NCBI RefSeq assembly: GCF_036226605.1
Contig: NZ_CP109000.1
Location: 496,001 to 560,000, forward strand
Origin: Streptomyces sp. NBC_00704
Lineage (GTDB): Bacteria; Actinomycetota; Actinomycetes; Streptomycetales; Streptomycetaceae
Length of the DNA stretch: 64,000 nucleotides
Reading direction: 5' to 3'
The notes under the pieces were generated by a model. That model was not told where the DNA came from, made no database searches, and saw only the letters and a list, made by a program, of their open reading frames with translations. Below, piece after piece: positions 17,357 through 26,679 of this stretch. Numbering within the stretch: the stretch's first letter is position 1; each line of letters starts with the position of its first letter. The position numbers and the translations under genes are program-made.

Positions 17357-18592
17357 ATGGCTTTGCAGATCAGCGCCACCAACCCGGAGCACCCGGCACT
17401 CCTGCTGGAGCTGCCCTGGCAGCTGCCCCTGGAGGAGTGGCCCGAAGAGGTCCTGGTGCCGCTACCGCGCGGCATCTCCCGGCACGTGGTGCGCTACGCC
17501 CGCGCCGGCGACGAGGTGATCGCCGTCAAGGAGCTCGCCGAGCGGCCCGCGCTGCGCGAGTACGAGCTGCTGCGCGACCTCGACCGGATCGGCATCCCGG
17601 CCGTCGACCCGCTGGCCGTCGTCACCGGCCGCGCCGACGACGACGGGGCGCCGCTCGAACCGGTGCTGGTCACACGGCACCTGGGCGGTTCGATGCCGTA
17701 CCGCTCGATGTTCGAGACGACGATGCGTCCGGCCACCATGCACCGGCTGATGGACGCCCTCGCGGTCCTGCTGGTGCGGCTGCACCTCGCCGGTTTCGCC
17801 TGGGGCGACTGCTCGCTGTCCAACACGCTGTTCCGGCGCGACGCGGGCGCCTACGCCGCCTATCTCGTGGACGCCGAGACCGGAGACCTGCACCCGCAGC
17901 TGAGCACCGGCCAGCGCGAGTACGACCTCGACCTCGCCCGCGTCAACATCAGCGGCGAACTGCTCGACCTGGAGGCCTCCGGGGCGCTGCACCCCTCGGT
18001 GGACCCGATCGAATTCGGCATGGAGATCTGCGCCCGCTACGGCGCGCTGTGGGAGGAGCTGACCCGCACGTCGGTCTACCCGGCGGGCAAGTACCACTAC
18101 ATCGAGCGCCGGATCCGCCGACTCAACGAGCTGGGCTTCGACGTCGCGGAGATGCAGATCGAGCACTCCTCCAACGGCGACACGGTCACCTTCGTGCCGA
18201 AGGTCGTCGACGCGGGCCACCACCAGCGCCAGCTGCTGCGGCTGACGGGCCTGGACACCGAGGAGAACCAGGCCCGGCGGCTGCTGAGCGACCTGGAGAG
18301 CTGGATGGCCACCCAGGACGACTACGCCCCCGGCGACCCGCTCGCGGCCCGCCCCGAAGTGCTGGCGCACCGCTGGGTGCGGGACGTCTTCCGGCCCACC
18401 GTGCGCGCGGTCCCGCTGGACCTGCGCGGCTCCATGGACTCGGCGGAGATCTACCACGAGCTGCTCGAACACCGCTGGTACCTGTCGGAGCGCGCGCAGC
18501 ACGACATCGGGCTCGACACCGTCGTCGAGGACTACGTCGCCCACATCCTGCCCAAGGCGCGCGAGACCCTGGAGCCGACCCTCCCGGAGTGA
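17357..18592 (+). CDS. DUF4032 protein with LPS-kinase-like domain
   Basis: A 411-residue cytoplasmic protein. The N-terminal half resembles small-molecule/LPS kinases: a Lys-containing strand (EVIAVKELAERP), a catalytic-loop-like AWGDCSLSNTLF near residue 150 and a DFG-position DAETGDL near 175. The C-terminal half is the DUF4032 region, conserved in actinobacteria, ending LEHRWYLSERAQHDIGLD. The Asp residues expected for phosphotransfer are present, so it may be active, but I know of no established substrate. It follows the metallo-hydrolase gene by ten bases. Confidence 0.85.
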   Translation: MALQISATNPEHPALLLELPWQLPLEEWPEEVLVPLPRGISRHVVRYARAGDEVIAVKELAERPALREYELLRDLDRIGIPAVDPLAVVTGRADDDGAPLEPVLVTRHLGGSMPYRSMFETTMRPATMHRLMDALAVLLVRLHLAGFAWGDCSLSNTLFRRDAGAYAAYLVDAETGDLHPQLSTGQREYDLDLARVNISGELLDLEASGALHPSVDPIEFGMEICARYGALWEELTRTSVYPAGKYHYIERRIRRLNELGFDVAEMQIEHSSNGDTVTFVPKVVDAGHHQRQLLRLTGLDTEENQARRLLSDLESWMATQDDYAPGDPLAARPEVLAHRWVRDVFRPTVRAVPLDLRGSMDSAEIYHELLEHRWYLSERAQHDIGLDTVVEDYVAHILPKARETLEPTLPE

Positions 18593-18608
18593 CTCCGGGA
18601 GGGCCCGG

Positions 18609-18644
18609 CCGGATCCGGGGCGGCCCCGGGGGCCGCGGATCCGG
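18609..18644. terminator. Shared terminator between convergent genes
   Basis: CCGGATCCG (18609-18617) pairs with CGGATCCGG (18636-18644) and, inside, CGGCCCC pairs with GGGGCCG, leaving a small bulge. The hairpin lies between the stop of the DUF4032 gene at 18592 and the stop of the Usp gene at 18650, so it can serve both. Confidence 0.7.
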
Positions 18645-18649
18645 GCGTG

Positions 18650-19522
18650 TCAGTCGTGGGGCACGACGGCGACCGGGCAGTCCGCGTGGTGCAGGACGCC
18701 GTACGCCACAGAACCGATCCACGCCCCGACCGCCGTGCGGTGGGCGCGCCGGCCGACCACCATCAGCTGCGCCCGTCCGGAGACCGACAGCAGCACCTCG
18801 GCCGCGCTGCCCATCTCCACGTGCTCCACCACCGGCACGTCGGGGAACCGCTCCCTCCACGGCCGCACCGCCTCGGCCAGCGCCTTCTTCTCGTACGGCT
18901 CCAGGCCGCCGGCCTCGTCGAGCAGCCTGAGCGAGCCGGGGCTGTAGGCGAACACCGGCGGCAGCGTCCAGGCCCGCACCACGCGCACGCCCGCGCCGCG
19001 CGCGGCCGCCGTCTCGAACGCGAAGCGCAGGGCGGCCGCGCTGTCCTCGGGCTCGCCCTGCTGGCCGACGACGATCTCGTGGCCGGCCACCTCGGAGGAG
19101 GGCCGGTCCCCGGCCCGCACCAGCACGACGGGACACGCGGCCTCGGCGATCACCTGCCGGCCCACCGACCCGAGCAGGAACCCGACGACGGCGCCGTGCC
19201 CGCGCGAGCCGAGCACCAGCAGCTCCGCGCCGGCCGCGGCGGCGACCAGCGACTCCACCGGGCCGCCCTCGTCGACGTCGACGCTGACGCCCAGCGCCGG
19301 GTGCCGCTCGGCGACCGCGGCCACGGCGCGCCGCACGGCCTCGCGCACCCATCGCTCCTGCGCGTCGCGGTCGGCCACCTCGGCCGCCGCGTTCGGCTGG
19401 AACCGCCAGGCGTGCACCACCCGCAGCGCCAGGTCGCGCCGTACCGCCTCGCGGGCCGCCCAGGCGAGCGCCGCGAGGCTCTCGTCCGTTCCGTCGATCC
19501 CCGCCGTGATCGGGCCCGTCAT
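18650..19522 (-). CDS. Tandem-domain universal stress protein
   Basis: A 290-residue protein with two Usp domains in tandem. The first starts ITAGIDGTDESLAALAWAA and carries GSRGHGAVVGFLLGSVGRQV, the G-x2-G-x9-G-S ATP-binding signature. The second ends VVGRRAHRTAVGAWIGSVAY, where the first glycine spacing is altered, so the second site may bind nucleotide less well. The start at 19522 has GAGGAGG seven bases upstream. Actinobacterial tandem Usp proteins are commonly induced in dormancy or low oxygen; no promoter evidence is seen here. The divergent VOC gene begins 61 bases away. Confidence 0.92.
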   Translation of the reverse strand: MTGPITAGIDGTDESLAALAWAAREAVRRDLALRVVHAWRFQPNAAAEVADRDAQERWVREAVRRAVAAVAERHPALGVSVDVDEGGPVESLVAAAAGAELLVLGSRGHGAVVGFLLGSVGRQVIAEAACPVVLVRAGDRPSSEVAGHEIVVGQQGEPEDSAAALRFAFETAAARGAGVRVVRAWTLPPVFAYSPGSLRLLDEAGGLEPYEKKALAEAVRPWRERFPDVPVVEHVEMGSAAEVLLSVSGRAQLMVVGRRAHRTAVGAWIGSVAYGVLHHADCPVAVVPHD

Positions 19523-19583
19523 CCCGTCGCCTCCTCGTGTCGTGCTCACATCCGTCGGCCCCAGTCTTCACTACGCTGCCGGC

Positions 19584-19940
19584 ATGACTTTGGAGTGGGA
19601 GCAGACGGTCGTCGACGCGGCCGACCCGGCGGCTCTGGGACGCTGGTGGGCGGCGGCCCTCGGCTGGGCGGTCGTCGGCGACGCGGCCGACGAGTACGAG
19701 ATCCGCCCGCACCCGGACCGGCTGCCGGGACTCGTCTTCGTCCCGGTGCCGGAGGGCAAGACGGTGAAGAACCGGCTCCACCTGGACTTCCGCCCCGACG
19801 ACCAGCGCGCCGAGGTGGACCGCCTGCTGTCCCTGGGCGCCCGCCGCGCGGACGTCGGCCAGGGCGAGCAGCCGTGGGTGGTGCTGGCCGACCCGGAGGG
19901 GAACGAGTTCTGCGTGCTGGGAGCCCGGCGGCGGGGTTGA
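19584..19940 (+). CDS. VOC family protein (glyoxalase-like)
   Basis: A 118-residue single-domain vicinal-oxygen-chelate-fold protein, recognised from VVDAADPAALGRWWAAALGW at the start and VLADPEGNEFCVLG at the end. This is the common actinomycete glyoxalase-like (Glyoxalase_6 type) family; function is generally unknown and may be resistance or small-molecule binding. Stand-alone and divergent from the Usp gene. Confidence 0.85.
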   Translation: MTLEWEQTVVDAADPAALGRWWAAALGWAVVGDAADEYEIRPHPDRLPGLVFVPVPEGKTVKNRLHLDFRPDDQRAEVDRLLSLGARRADVGQGEQPWVVLADPEGNEFCVLGARRRG

Positions 19941-20085
19941 CGGCGAGTGCCCGGTCCTGTGCCGGGAGCGCACGGTCCGGCGGCGTCCCGGAGCGGGCGG
20001 GGGCGATCGAACATACGATGGGCGGAGCCGGCACGGGGCTTCGCCGTGCCGCGACGAGCAACGACCCTCTCGGGGTGGGAGACGC

Positions 20086-21762
20086 ATGGCACAGGCCGCC
20101 GACGGCGCGCGGACCGTCATCCTGACCGTGGACGACGACCCGGGGGTCTCCCGGGCCGTCGCCCGTGACCTCAGGCGCCGCTACGGCGCTTCGTACCGCA
20201 TCGTGCGGGCCGAGTCCGGCGAGTCCGCGCTGGACGCCCTGCGCGAGCTGAAGCTCCGCGGCGACCTGGTGGCCGTCATCCTGGCCGACTACCGGATGCC
20301 GCAGATGAACGGCATCGAGTTCCTCGAACAGGCCCTGGACGTGTACCCGGGCGCACGGCGGGTGCTGCTGACCGCGTACGCGGACACCGGCGCGGCGATC
20401 GACGCGATCAACGTCGTCGACCTCGACCACTACCTGCTCAAGCCCTGGGACCCGCCCGAGGAGAAGCTGTACCCGGTCCTGGACGACCTGCTGGAGGCCT
20501 GGCGGACCGGCGACCACCGGCCCGTGCCGGCCACGAAGGTCGTCGGGCACCGCTGGTCGGCCCGCTCCTCCGAGGTCCGGGAGTTCCTGGCCCGCAACCA
20601 GGTGCCCTACCGCTGGTACTCCGCCGACGAGCCGGAGGGGCGGCGGCTGCTCGCGGCGGCCGGCGTGGACGGGCAGCGGCTGCCGCTGGTGGTCACCGCC
20701 GACGGCACGCCCCTGGTCGAGCCGGACGCGCCCGCACTGGCCGCCCACGTGGGGCTCGCGACCACGCCGACGGCCGACTTCTACGACCTCGTGGTGATCG
20801 GCGGCGGACCGGCCGGTCTGGGCGCGGCGGTGTACGGGGCGTCCGAGGGGCTGCGCACGGTCCTCGTGGAGCGGTCGGCGACCGGCGGACAGGCCGGTCA
20901 GAGCTCCCGCATCGAGAACTACCTGGGTTTCCCCGACGGTGTGTCCGGGGCGCAGCTCACCGACCGGGCCCGGCGGCAGGCGGCCAAGTTCGGCGCCGAG
21001 ATCCTCACCGCGCGCGAGGTGACGGGGCTGGAGGTCAACGGCTCCGCGCGCGTCGTGCGGTTCTCCGACGGCTCGGCGGTGGCCGCGCACAGCGTGATCC
21101 TCGCGACCGGCGTCTCCTACCGGCAGCTGGCCGCGCCGGGCTGCGACGACCTGACGGGCTGCGGGGTGTTCTACGGGTCCGCGCTCACCGAGGCGTCCTC
21201 CTGCCAGGGCCAGGACGTGTACATCGTGGGCGGCGCCAACTCCGCCGGGCAGGCGGCGATGTACCTGGCCAGGGGCGCCAAGTCGGTCACGCTGCTGGTG
21301 CGCGGGGAGTCGCTCACGGCGTCGATGTCGTACTACCTGATCCAGCAGATCGAGGAGGCGCCGAACATCTCGGTGCGCCCCGGAACCGTCGTCGAGGCCG
21401 CGCACGGCGACGGCCGCCTCGAGCAGCTGACGTTGCGGGACGTGGCGAGCGGGCGGACCGAACTCGTCGACGCGCAGTGGATGTTCGTGTTCATCGGCGC
21501 CGCCCCGCTGACCGACTGGCTGGACGGCACGGTGCTGCGCGACGAGCGCGGATTCATCCTCGCCGGCCCCGACCTCACGCCGGACGGGCGGCCGCCGGCG
21601 GCCTGGGAGCTGGACCGGCCGCCCTACCACCTGGAGACCAACATCCCCGGGGTGTTCGTGGCGGGCGACGCGCGCGCGGAGTCCGCCAAGCGGGTCGCGT
21701 CCGCCGTCGGAGAGGGAGCCATGGCCGTGATGCTCGTCCACCGATACCTGGAGCAGTCATGA
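20086..21762 (+). CDS. Response-regulator/thioredoxin-reductase-like fusion flavoprotein
   Basis: A 558-residue fusion of three modules. Residues 10-140 are a receiver domain (VDDDPG, phospho-acceptor Asp68 in ADYRMP, Lys119 in LLKPWDPP). Residues 150-225 look like a glutaredoxin-like domain (EVREFLARNQVPYRW). Residues 230-558 are a thioredoxin-reductase-like flavoprotein with VVIGGGPAGLGAAVYG for FAD, VGGANSAGQA for NAD(P)H and VFVAGDARA for FAD. The redox-active CxxC of thioredoxin reductase is absent: at that place are Cys359 and Cys373 in GCGVFY and ASSCQG. Its stop overlaps the kinase start as ATGA. Phospho-controlled electron transfer is an attractive inference. Confidence 0.9.
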   Translation: MAQAADGARTVILTVDDDPGVSRAVARDLRRRYGASYRIVRAESGESALDALRELKLRGDLVAVILADYRMPQMNGIEFLEQALDVYPGARRVLLTAYADTGAAIDAINVVDLDHYLLKPWDPPEEKLYPVLDDLLEAWRTGDHRPVPATKVVGHRWSARSSEVREFLARNQVPYRWYSADEPEGRRLLAAAGVDGQRLPLVVTADGTPLVEPDAPALAAHVGLATTPTADFYDLVVIGGGPAGLGAAVYGASEGLRTVLVERSATGGQAGQSSRIENYLGFPDGVSGAQLTDRARRQAAKFGAEILTAREVTGLEVNGSARVVRFSDGSAVAAHSVILATGVSYRQLAAPGCDDLTGCGVFYGSALTEASSCQGQDVYIVGGANSAGQAAMYLARGAKSVTLLVRGESLTASMSYYLIQQIEEAPNISVRPGTVVEAAHGDGRLEQLTLRDVASGRTELVDAQWMFVFIGAAPLTDWLDGTVLRDERGFILAGPDLTPDGRPPAAWELDRPPYHLETNIPGVFVAGDARAESAKRVASAVGEGAMAVMLVHRYLEQS

Positions 21763-23264
21763 GCGGGACGCCGATGCCGTGCAGCCCGGCCGAGATCAGC
21801 TCGCTGTTCCTGTTCGAGAAGCTCACCCCGGAGCAGCTGGGGCGGCTGTGCGGCGAGGGCCGCGTGGAGCGGTTCGAACCGGGCCCGGTGTACACCGAGG
21901 GCGATCCGGCGACCTGCTTCTACGTGATGCTGGACGGCACGGTCGTGCTCTACCGCCGGGTCGGCGCGGACGACGTCGAGGTCAGCCGCACCTCCCAGCG
22001 CGGGGTGTACGCCGGGGCCATGCAGGCCTACCTGGGCGACCGGGTGCCGCAGGTCTACAACAACTCGATGCGGGTGACCGAGCCGACGCGGTTCTTCGTG
22101 CTGCCCGCCGAGTCGTTCTCGGCCGTCATGCGGGAGTGGTTCCCGATGGCGGCCCATCTGCTGGAGGGGCTGTTCTTCGGTTCGAAGAACAGCCAGCGGG
22201 CCATCGGCCAGCGTGAACGGCTGCTGGCGCTGGGCTCGTTGTCGGCCGGTCTGACGCACGAGCTGAACAACCCGGCGGCGGCGGCCGTGCGGGCCACCGC
22301 CACGCTGCGCGAGCGGGTGGCGAAGATGCGGCACAAGCTCGCCGTCATCGCGTCCGGCGCGTACGACCCGGAGGCGCTGACCCGGCTGATCGAGATCCAG
22401 GAGCGCACGGCCGAACTGGTCGCCAAGGCCCCGGTGCTGAGCCCGCTGGAGGCGTCCGACCGGGAGGACGCGCTCGCCGACTGGCTCGACGACCACGACA
22501 TCGAGGAGGGCTGGCGGGTCGCGCCGACGTTCGTCCAGGCCGGGCTCGACGTGGACTGGCTGGAGCAGGTCGCGGCCGCCGTCGAGCCGGACATCCTGCC
22601 CGGCGCGGTCGGATGGCTCAACTACACGGTCGAGACCGAGCTGTTGATGGACGAGATCGACGACTCCACCAACCGCATCTCGCATCTCGTCGACGCCGCC
22701 AAGCAGTACTCGCAGCTCGACCGCGCCCCCTACCGGATCGTCGACGTGCACGAACTGCTCGACTCCACCCTGCTGATGCTGTCGGGCAAGATCGGCCGGC
22801 GCATCGAGGTCGTCAAGGACTACGACCGCACGCTGCCGCCCGTCCCGGCCTACCCGGCCGAGCTGAACCAGGTGTGGACGAACCTGGTCGACAACGCCGT
22901 GTTCGCCGTCGACAGCGCCGGCGGGGAGGGCACGCTGACCGTGCGCACCGCGCGCGAGAGCGACCGGCTGCTGGTGGAGTTCCGGGACACCGGGCCCGGC
23001 ATCCCGCCGGAGATCCGCGAGCGGATCTTCGACCCCTTCTTCACCACCAAGCCGGTCGGCGAGGGCACCGGCCTGGGCCTGGACATCTCCTGGCGGATCG
23101 TCGTCAACAAGCACCACGGCAGCCTGCACGTGGAGTCCGTGCCGGGCGACACCCGGTTCCAGGTGCTGCTGCCGCTGACCGCCCCCGACCCCGAGGACGC
23201 CCCCGGCGACGCCGGGAGCGCCGAGAACACGGCCACCGCCGACAACGCCGAGGAGACGGTATGA
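21759..23264 (+). CDS. Soluble histidine kinase with cNMP-binding sensor domain
   Basis: A 501-residue kinase with no membrane segment. Residues 10-140 are a Crp-like beta-roll (YTEGDPATCFYVMLDGTVVL), then a dimerisation helix with the H box GLTHELNNPAAAA (His167), and a long insert to about residue 330. The ATPase domain follows: NLVDNAVFAV, FRDTGPGIP, EGTGLGLDIS. The acidic, repetitive tail (DPEDAPGDAGSAENTA) looks disordered. It overlaps its neighbours by four bases at both ends (ATGA), so it is coupled to the receiver-flavoprotein before it and the UBP-type finger after it. The likely phosphorelay partner is the upstream receiver. Confidence 0.92.
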   Translation: MSGTPMPCSPAEISSLFLFEKLTPEQLGRLCGEGRVERFEPGPVYTEGDPATCFYVMLDGTVVLYRRVGADDVEVSRTSQRGVYAGAMQAYLGDRVPQVYNNSMRVTEPTRFFVLPAESFSAVMREWFPMAAHLLEGLFFGSKNSQRAIGQRERLLALGSLSAGLTHELNNPAAAAVRATATLRERVAKMRHKLAVIASGAYDPEALTRLIEIQERTAELVAKAPVLSPLEASDREDALADWLDDHDIEEGWRVAPTFVQAGLDVDWLEQVAAAVEPDILPGAVGWLNYTVETELLMDEIDDSTNRISHLVDAAKQYSQLDRAPYRIVDVHELLDSTLLMLSGKIGRRIEVVKDYDRTLPPVPAYPAELNQVWTNLVDNAVFAVDSAGGEGTLTVRTARESDRLLVEFRDTGPGIPPEIRERIFDPFFTTKPVGEGTGLGLDISWRIVVNKHHGSLHVESVPGDTRFQVLLPLTAPDPEDAPGDAGSAENTATADNAEETV

Positions 23265-23614
23265 GCGACGTGGAATCCATCGATCCGAACGTCCCGCCCA
23301 GCGGCGCGGGCTGCGTGGACTGCGACGCGTCCGGCGGCTGGTGGTTCCATCTGCGCCGCTGCGCCGCCTGCGGGCACATCGGCTGCTGCGACTCCTCCCC
23401 CGCCCAGCACGCCACCGCGCACTACAGGGCCACCGGGCATCCCCTGGTGCGCAGTTACGAGCCCGGCGAGGCGTGGTTCTGGGACTACTCCGCCGACGAG
23501 CTGTACGAGTCCGGGCCCGACCTCGCCCCGCCCGAGAGCCATCCCGCGGAGCAGCCGACGCCCGGGCCGGCCGGCCGGGTGCCCGCGGACTGGGCGCGCT
23601 CCCTGCGCCGCTGA
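23261..23614 (+). CDS. UBP-type zinc finger protein
   Basis: A 117-residue protein with a UBP zinc-finger domain at residues 15-80. Candidate zinc ligands are Cys18, Cys21, Cys34, Cys37, Cys42, His50, His54 and His60, in GCVDC, RRCAACGHIGCC and QHATAHYRATGH. In eukaryotes this fold binds the free C-terminal Gly-Gly of ubiquitin; bacteria with this finger have no ubiquitin, so the ligand here is unknown. A Pro/Ser-rich tail follows. The ATG overlaps the kinase stop, making it the third gene of a coupled operon. Confidence 0.9.
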   Translation: MSDVESIDPNVPPSGAGCVDCDASGGWWFHLRRCAACGHIGCCDSSPAQHATAHYRATGHPLVRSYEPGEAWFWDYSADELYESGPDLAPPESHPAEQPTPGPAGRVPADWARSLRR

Positions 23615-23691
23615 GCCCTGCCGGTTCTCCCGGCGGGGCCGCGTTCCTGGTCGCGGGCCGCGTCCTGCGCGGCGCGTGCCAGGATGGAGCC

Positions 23692-26679
23692 GTGCCGCAG
23701 ACCGTGTTCGCCACTCCGTTCATCGGCCGGGAAGAGGAACTCGCCCGCCTCTCCGGCGTGCTGGAGCGCGCCCGGACCGGGGAGGCCCGCGCGGTGCTCG
23801 TCGCCGGGGACGCGGGCGTGGGCAAGACACGGGTGCTCGACGAGACGGCGGCGCGGGCCGCGCGCGCCGGCATGACCGTGCTCACCGGGCACTGTGTGGA
23901 CCTGGGCGACGTGGGCCTGCCGTATCTGCCGTTCACGGAGATCCTGGGCCTGCTCGCCGCGGACGGCCGGTTCGCCTCCGTCCTCGCCGCGCACCCGGTG
24001 GTCGACCGGCTGCTCGGCACCGGCGCGCGCGGCACGGCGGACGACGACGGCGCCGCTCCCCCGGACGGCGGCGGGCGGCTGCGGCTGCTGGAGGGCATGG
24101 CGTCACTGTTCGCCGACCTCTCCGAGGTCACCCCGCTGCTCCTCGTCCTGGAGGATCTGCACTGGGCCGACCCGTCCTCCCGCGACCTGTTGCGCTTCCT
24201 GCTCAGCCGCGGGTTCCTCCAGCGGCCCGCGGGCGAGGGGCCGGGGCACCGGCTGGCGGTCCTGGCCTCCTACCGGGCCGACGACCTGCACCGCCGCCAC
24301 CCGTTCCGTCCGCTGCTGGCCGAGCTGGTGCGGCTGCCGTCCGTGGACCGGCTGGAGCTGCGGCCGCTGGCGGACGCCGACGTGGCCCGGCTGGTGCGCG
24401 CCCTGGAGGACCGTCCGCTGCCGGAGGCCACGGTGCGCCGGATCGTGGAGCGCGCGGAGGGCAACGCCTTCTACGCGGAGGAGCTGGTGGCGGCCCGGGA
24501 CGCGGAGTCCGGCGGGGTGCCCAGCGGCCTGGCCGATCTGCTGCTCATCCGGGTCGAGCAGCTCACCGACACGGCCCAGCAGGTGCTGCGCACGGCCGCC
24601 GTGGCGGGCCGGCGGGTGGACCACGACCTGCTGCGGGACGCGGTGGGGCTGCCCGAGGAGGAGCTGGAGTCGGCGCTGCGGGAGGCGGTCGGCCGGCAGC
24701 TCCTGGTCGCCGGGGACGACGGCACGTACGCCTTCCGGCACGCCCTCGCGCGCGAGGCGGTCTACGCCGACCTGCTCCCCGGTGAGCGGTCGCGTCTGCA
24801 CGGGGCGTTCGCCGCTCTGCTGGCCGGCCGCGGGCGGCGCGCCGACACCGCCGCGGAACGCGCCCACCACTACCGCGAGAGCCACGACCCGGGTGAGGCG
24901 CTCGCCGCCTCGCTGGAGGCCGCCGACCACGCGCGGCGGGTCGGCGCGCCGGCCGAGGAACTGCATCATCTGGAAGCGGTCCTCGATCTGTGGGAGTCCG
25001 CGCCCGCCTCGGCCCTGCCGTCCGGCGAGGGAGGCGACCGGGTGACGCTGATGCTGCGCGCCTCGGCGGCGGCAGCGCACGCCGGGGAGGCGCACCGGGC
25101 GGTCTCCCTGACGCGGGCCGCGCTCGCCGGAGTCGGCCAGGACACCGACTCCGAGCTGGCCGCGCGCGTGCGTTACACGCTCGCCGGCACCCTCATGGGC
25201 GTCGACAGTCTGACGGCCGCGTTCGCCTACAGCAGCGAGGCGCTGGCGATGATCCCGGCCGAACCGCCGTCGCCGACGTGGGTGTGGGCCGCCGCCACCC
25301 ATGTCCTGGCGGCGCGTCAGGTCGGTGACACGGACACCGCGCTGCGGGTCGCCCGGCAGGCGCTGGGCGTGGCCGAGCGGCTCGGGCTGCCGGACGCGCG
25401 CGCCGACCTGCTGGTGTCGCTGGCCAACCTGGAGGGCGACGGCCGCCGCTCCCCCGAGGGGCGGGCCCGGCTGGAGGAGGCGAGGGAGCTGGCGCGGCGC
25501 GGGGGCAACGCCCCGGTGGAGATGCGGGCCCTGTTCTCGCTGGCGATCGGGGCCTACGAGGCCGGGGAGCCCGGCCGGTGCCTGCCCTGGCTGGCCGAGG
25601 GCCTGGACCGGGCCCGCCGGGCGGGTCTGCTGTCCTCGCCGTATCCGCTGGAGATGCGCTATCTGCAACTCCTGGTGCTCTACACCCTGGGCCGGTGGGA
25701 AGAGTGCCTGCGCACGGCGGCGAACGATCTGGCGGTGGTCCCGGCGTCGGGGGGCTTCGCGCTCGGCCCCACGCTGTACGTCGCCCTCGCGCGCGGTGAG
25801 CGCGGCGCCGTCGAGCGGGCGCAGGCGCTCGTCGAAGGGCGGCACGACTGGATGGCGGCGCTCGTCGCGGGGATCGTCCTGACCGACGCGGCGGCGCTGA
25901 GCGGTGACGCGGAGGCCGCCGTGGCGCGGCTGCGGTCCTCGGTCGAGTCGTTGACGGACGAGTCGGGGACCCGTCCGGACGTCGTCGTCCGGCTCACGGC
26001 GCTGGCCCTGACGGCGGTCACGGAGGCGGCCGCCGCGGCACGGCGCGAGGGCGACGGGAGCGGGGCCCGCCGCTGGTCCGCCGTCGCGGCCGAACTGCTG
26101 GAGCCGGCCCGGGAGGCGACCCTGCACGGTCAGACCGGCGCGCCGCAGGGCCCCGAGGGGCGGGCCTGGCTGGCCCGTGCGGAGGCCGAGTGCGCGTGGG
26201 CCGTCTCCGGTCCGGACCCGGACGCCTGGGAGGGGGCGGTGCGGGCCTTCGGATACGGCGACCCGTACGAACTGGCCCGCTGCCGGCTGCGGTACGCCCA
26301 GGCCCTGCTCGCGGCGGGCCGGGGCGAGGAGGCGACGGCGCAGGCGCTCGCGGTGCGGGAGGCGGCCGGGCGCCTGGGCGCCACGCCCCTGTCCGGGCGG
26401 GCGGACGCCGTGCTCCGCGCCGCCCGCCCGGCGGCGGGCCCGTCGGGAGCGCGCGACCGCTCGCCGGCCCTGACGGCCCGTGAGCGGGACGTCCTGCGAC
26501 TGCTCGCGCTCGGCCGCAGCAACCGGCAGATCGGGGAGGAGCTCTTCATCAGCGGCAAGACGGCGAGCGTCCACGTCTCCAACATCCTCGCCAAGCTGGG
26601 CGCGTCCGGCCGCACGGAGGCGGTGGCGATCGCCTACCGCGAGCACCTGATCCCACCGGAGCCGGGCGCGACGGGCTGA
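23692..26679 (+). CDS. Large ATP-binding LuxR (LAL) transcriptional regulator
   Basis: A 995-residue LAL-type regulator. An AAA/STAND ATPase comes first: Walker A GDAGVGKT at residues 39-46 and Walker B LLLVLEDLHWAD near 150. A long helical-repeat region (TPR/MalT-like) follows, and a C-terminal LuxR helix-turn-helix (LTARERDVLRLLALGRSNRQ, then ISGKTASVHVSNILAKLGAS). The GTG start at 23692 has AGGA seven bases upstream. LAL proteins often switch on secondary-metabolite or sugar genes. The nearest forward targets are the TPR and polyprenyl synthase genes, after a 312-base gap with palindromic patches. Confidence 0.93.
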   Translation: MPQTVFATPFIGREEELARLSGVLERARTGEARAVLVAGDAGVGKTRVLDETAARAARAGMTVLTGHCVDLGDVGLPYLPFTEILGLLAADGRFASVLAAHPVVDRLLGTGARGTADDDGAAPPDGGGRLRLLEGMASLFADLSEVTPLLLVLEDLHWADPSSRDLLRFLLSRGFLQRPAGEGPGHRLAVLASYRADDLHRRHPFRPLLAELVRLPSVDRLELRPLADADVARLVRALEDRPLPEATVRRIVERAEGNAFYAEELVAARDAESGGVPSGLADLLLIRVEQLTDTAQQVLRTAAVAGRRVDHDLLRDAVGLPEEELESALREAVGRQLLVAGDDGTYAFRHALAREAVYADLLPGERSRLHGAFAALLAGRGRRADTAAERAHHYRESHDPGEALAASLEAADHARRVGAPAEELHHLEAVLDLWESAPASALPSGEGGDRVTLMLRASAAAAHAGEAHRAVSLTRAALAGVGQDTDSELAARVRYTLAGTLMGVDSLTAAFAYSSEALAMIPAEPPSPTWVWAAATHVLAARQVGDTDTALRVARQALGVAERLGLPDARADLLVSLANLEGDGRRSPEGRARLEEARELARRGGNAPVEMRALFSLAIGAYEAGEPGRCLPWLAEGLDRARRAGLLSSPYPLEMRYLQLLVLYTLGRWEECLRTAANDLAVVPASGGFALGPTLYVALARGERGAVERAQALVEGRHDWMAALVAGIVLTDAAALSGDAEAAVARLRSSVESLTDESGTRPDVVVRLTALALTAVTEAAAAARREGDGSGARRWSAVAAELLEPAREATLHGQTGAPQGPEGRAWLARAEAECAWAVSGPDPDAWEGAVRAFGYGDPYELARCRLRYAQALLAAGRGEEATAQALAVREAAGRLGATPLSGRADAVLRAARPAAGPSGARDRSPALTARERDVLRLLALGRSNRQIGEELFISGKTASVHVSNILAKLGASGRTEAVAIAYREHLIPPEPGATG

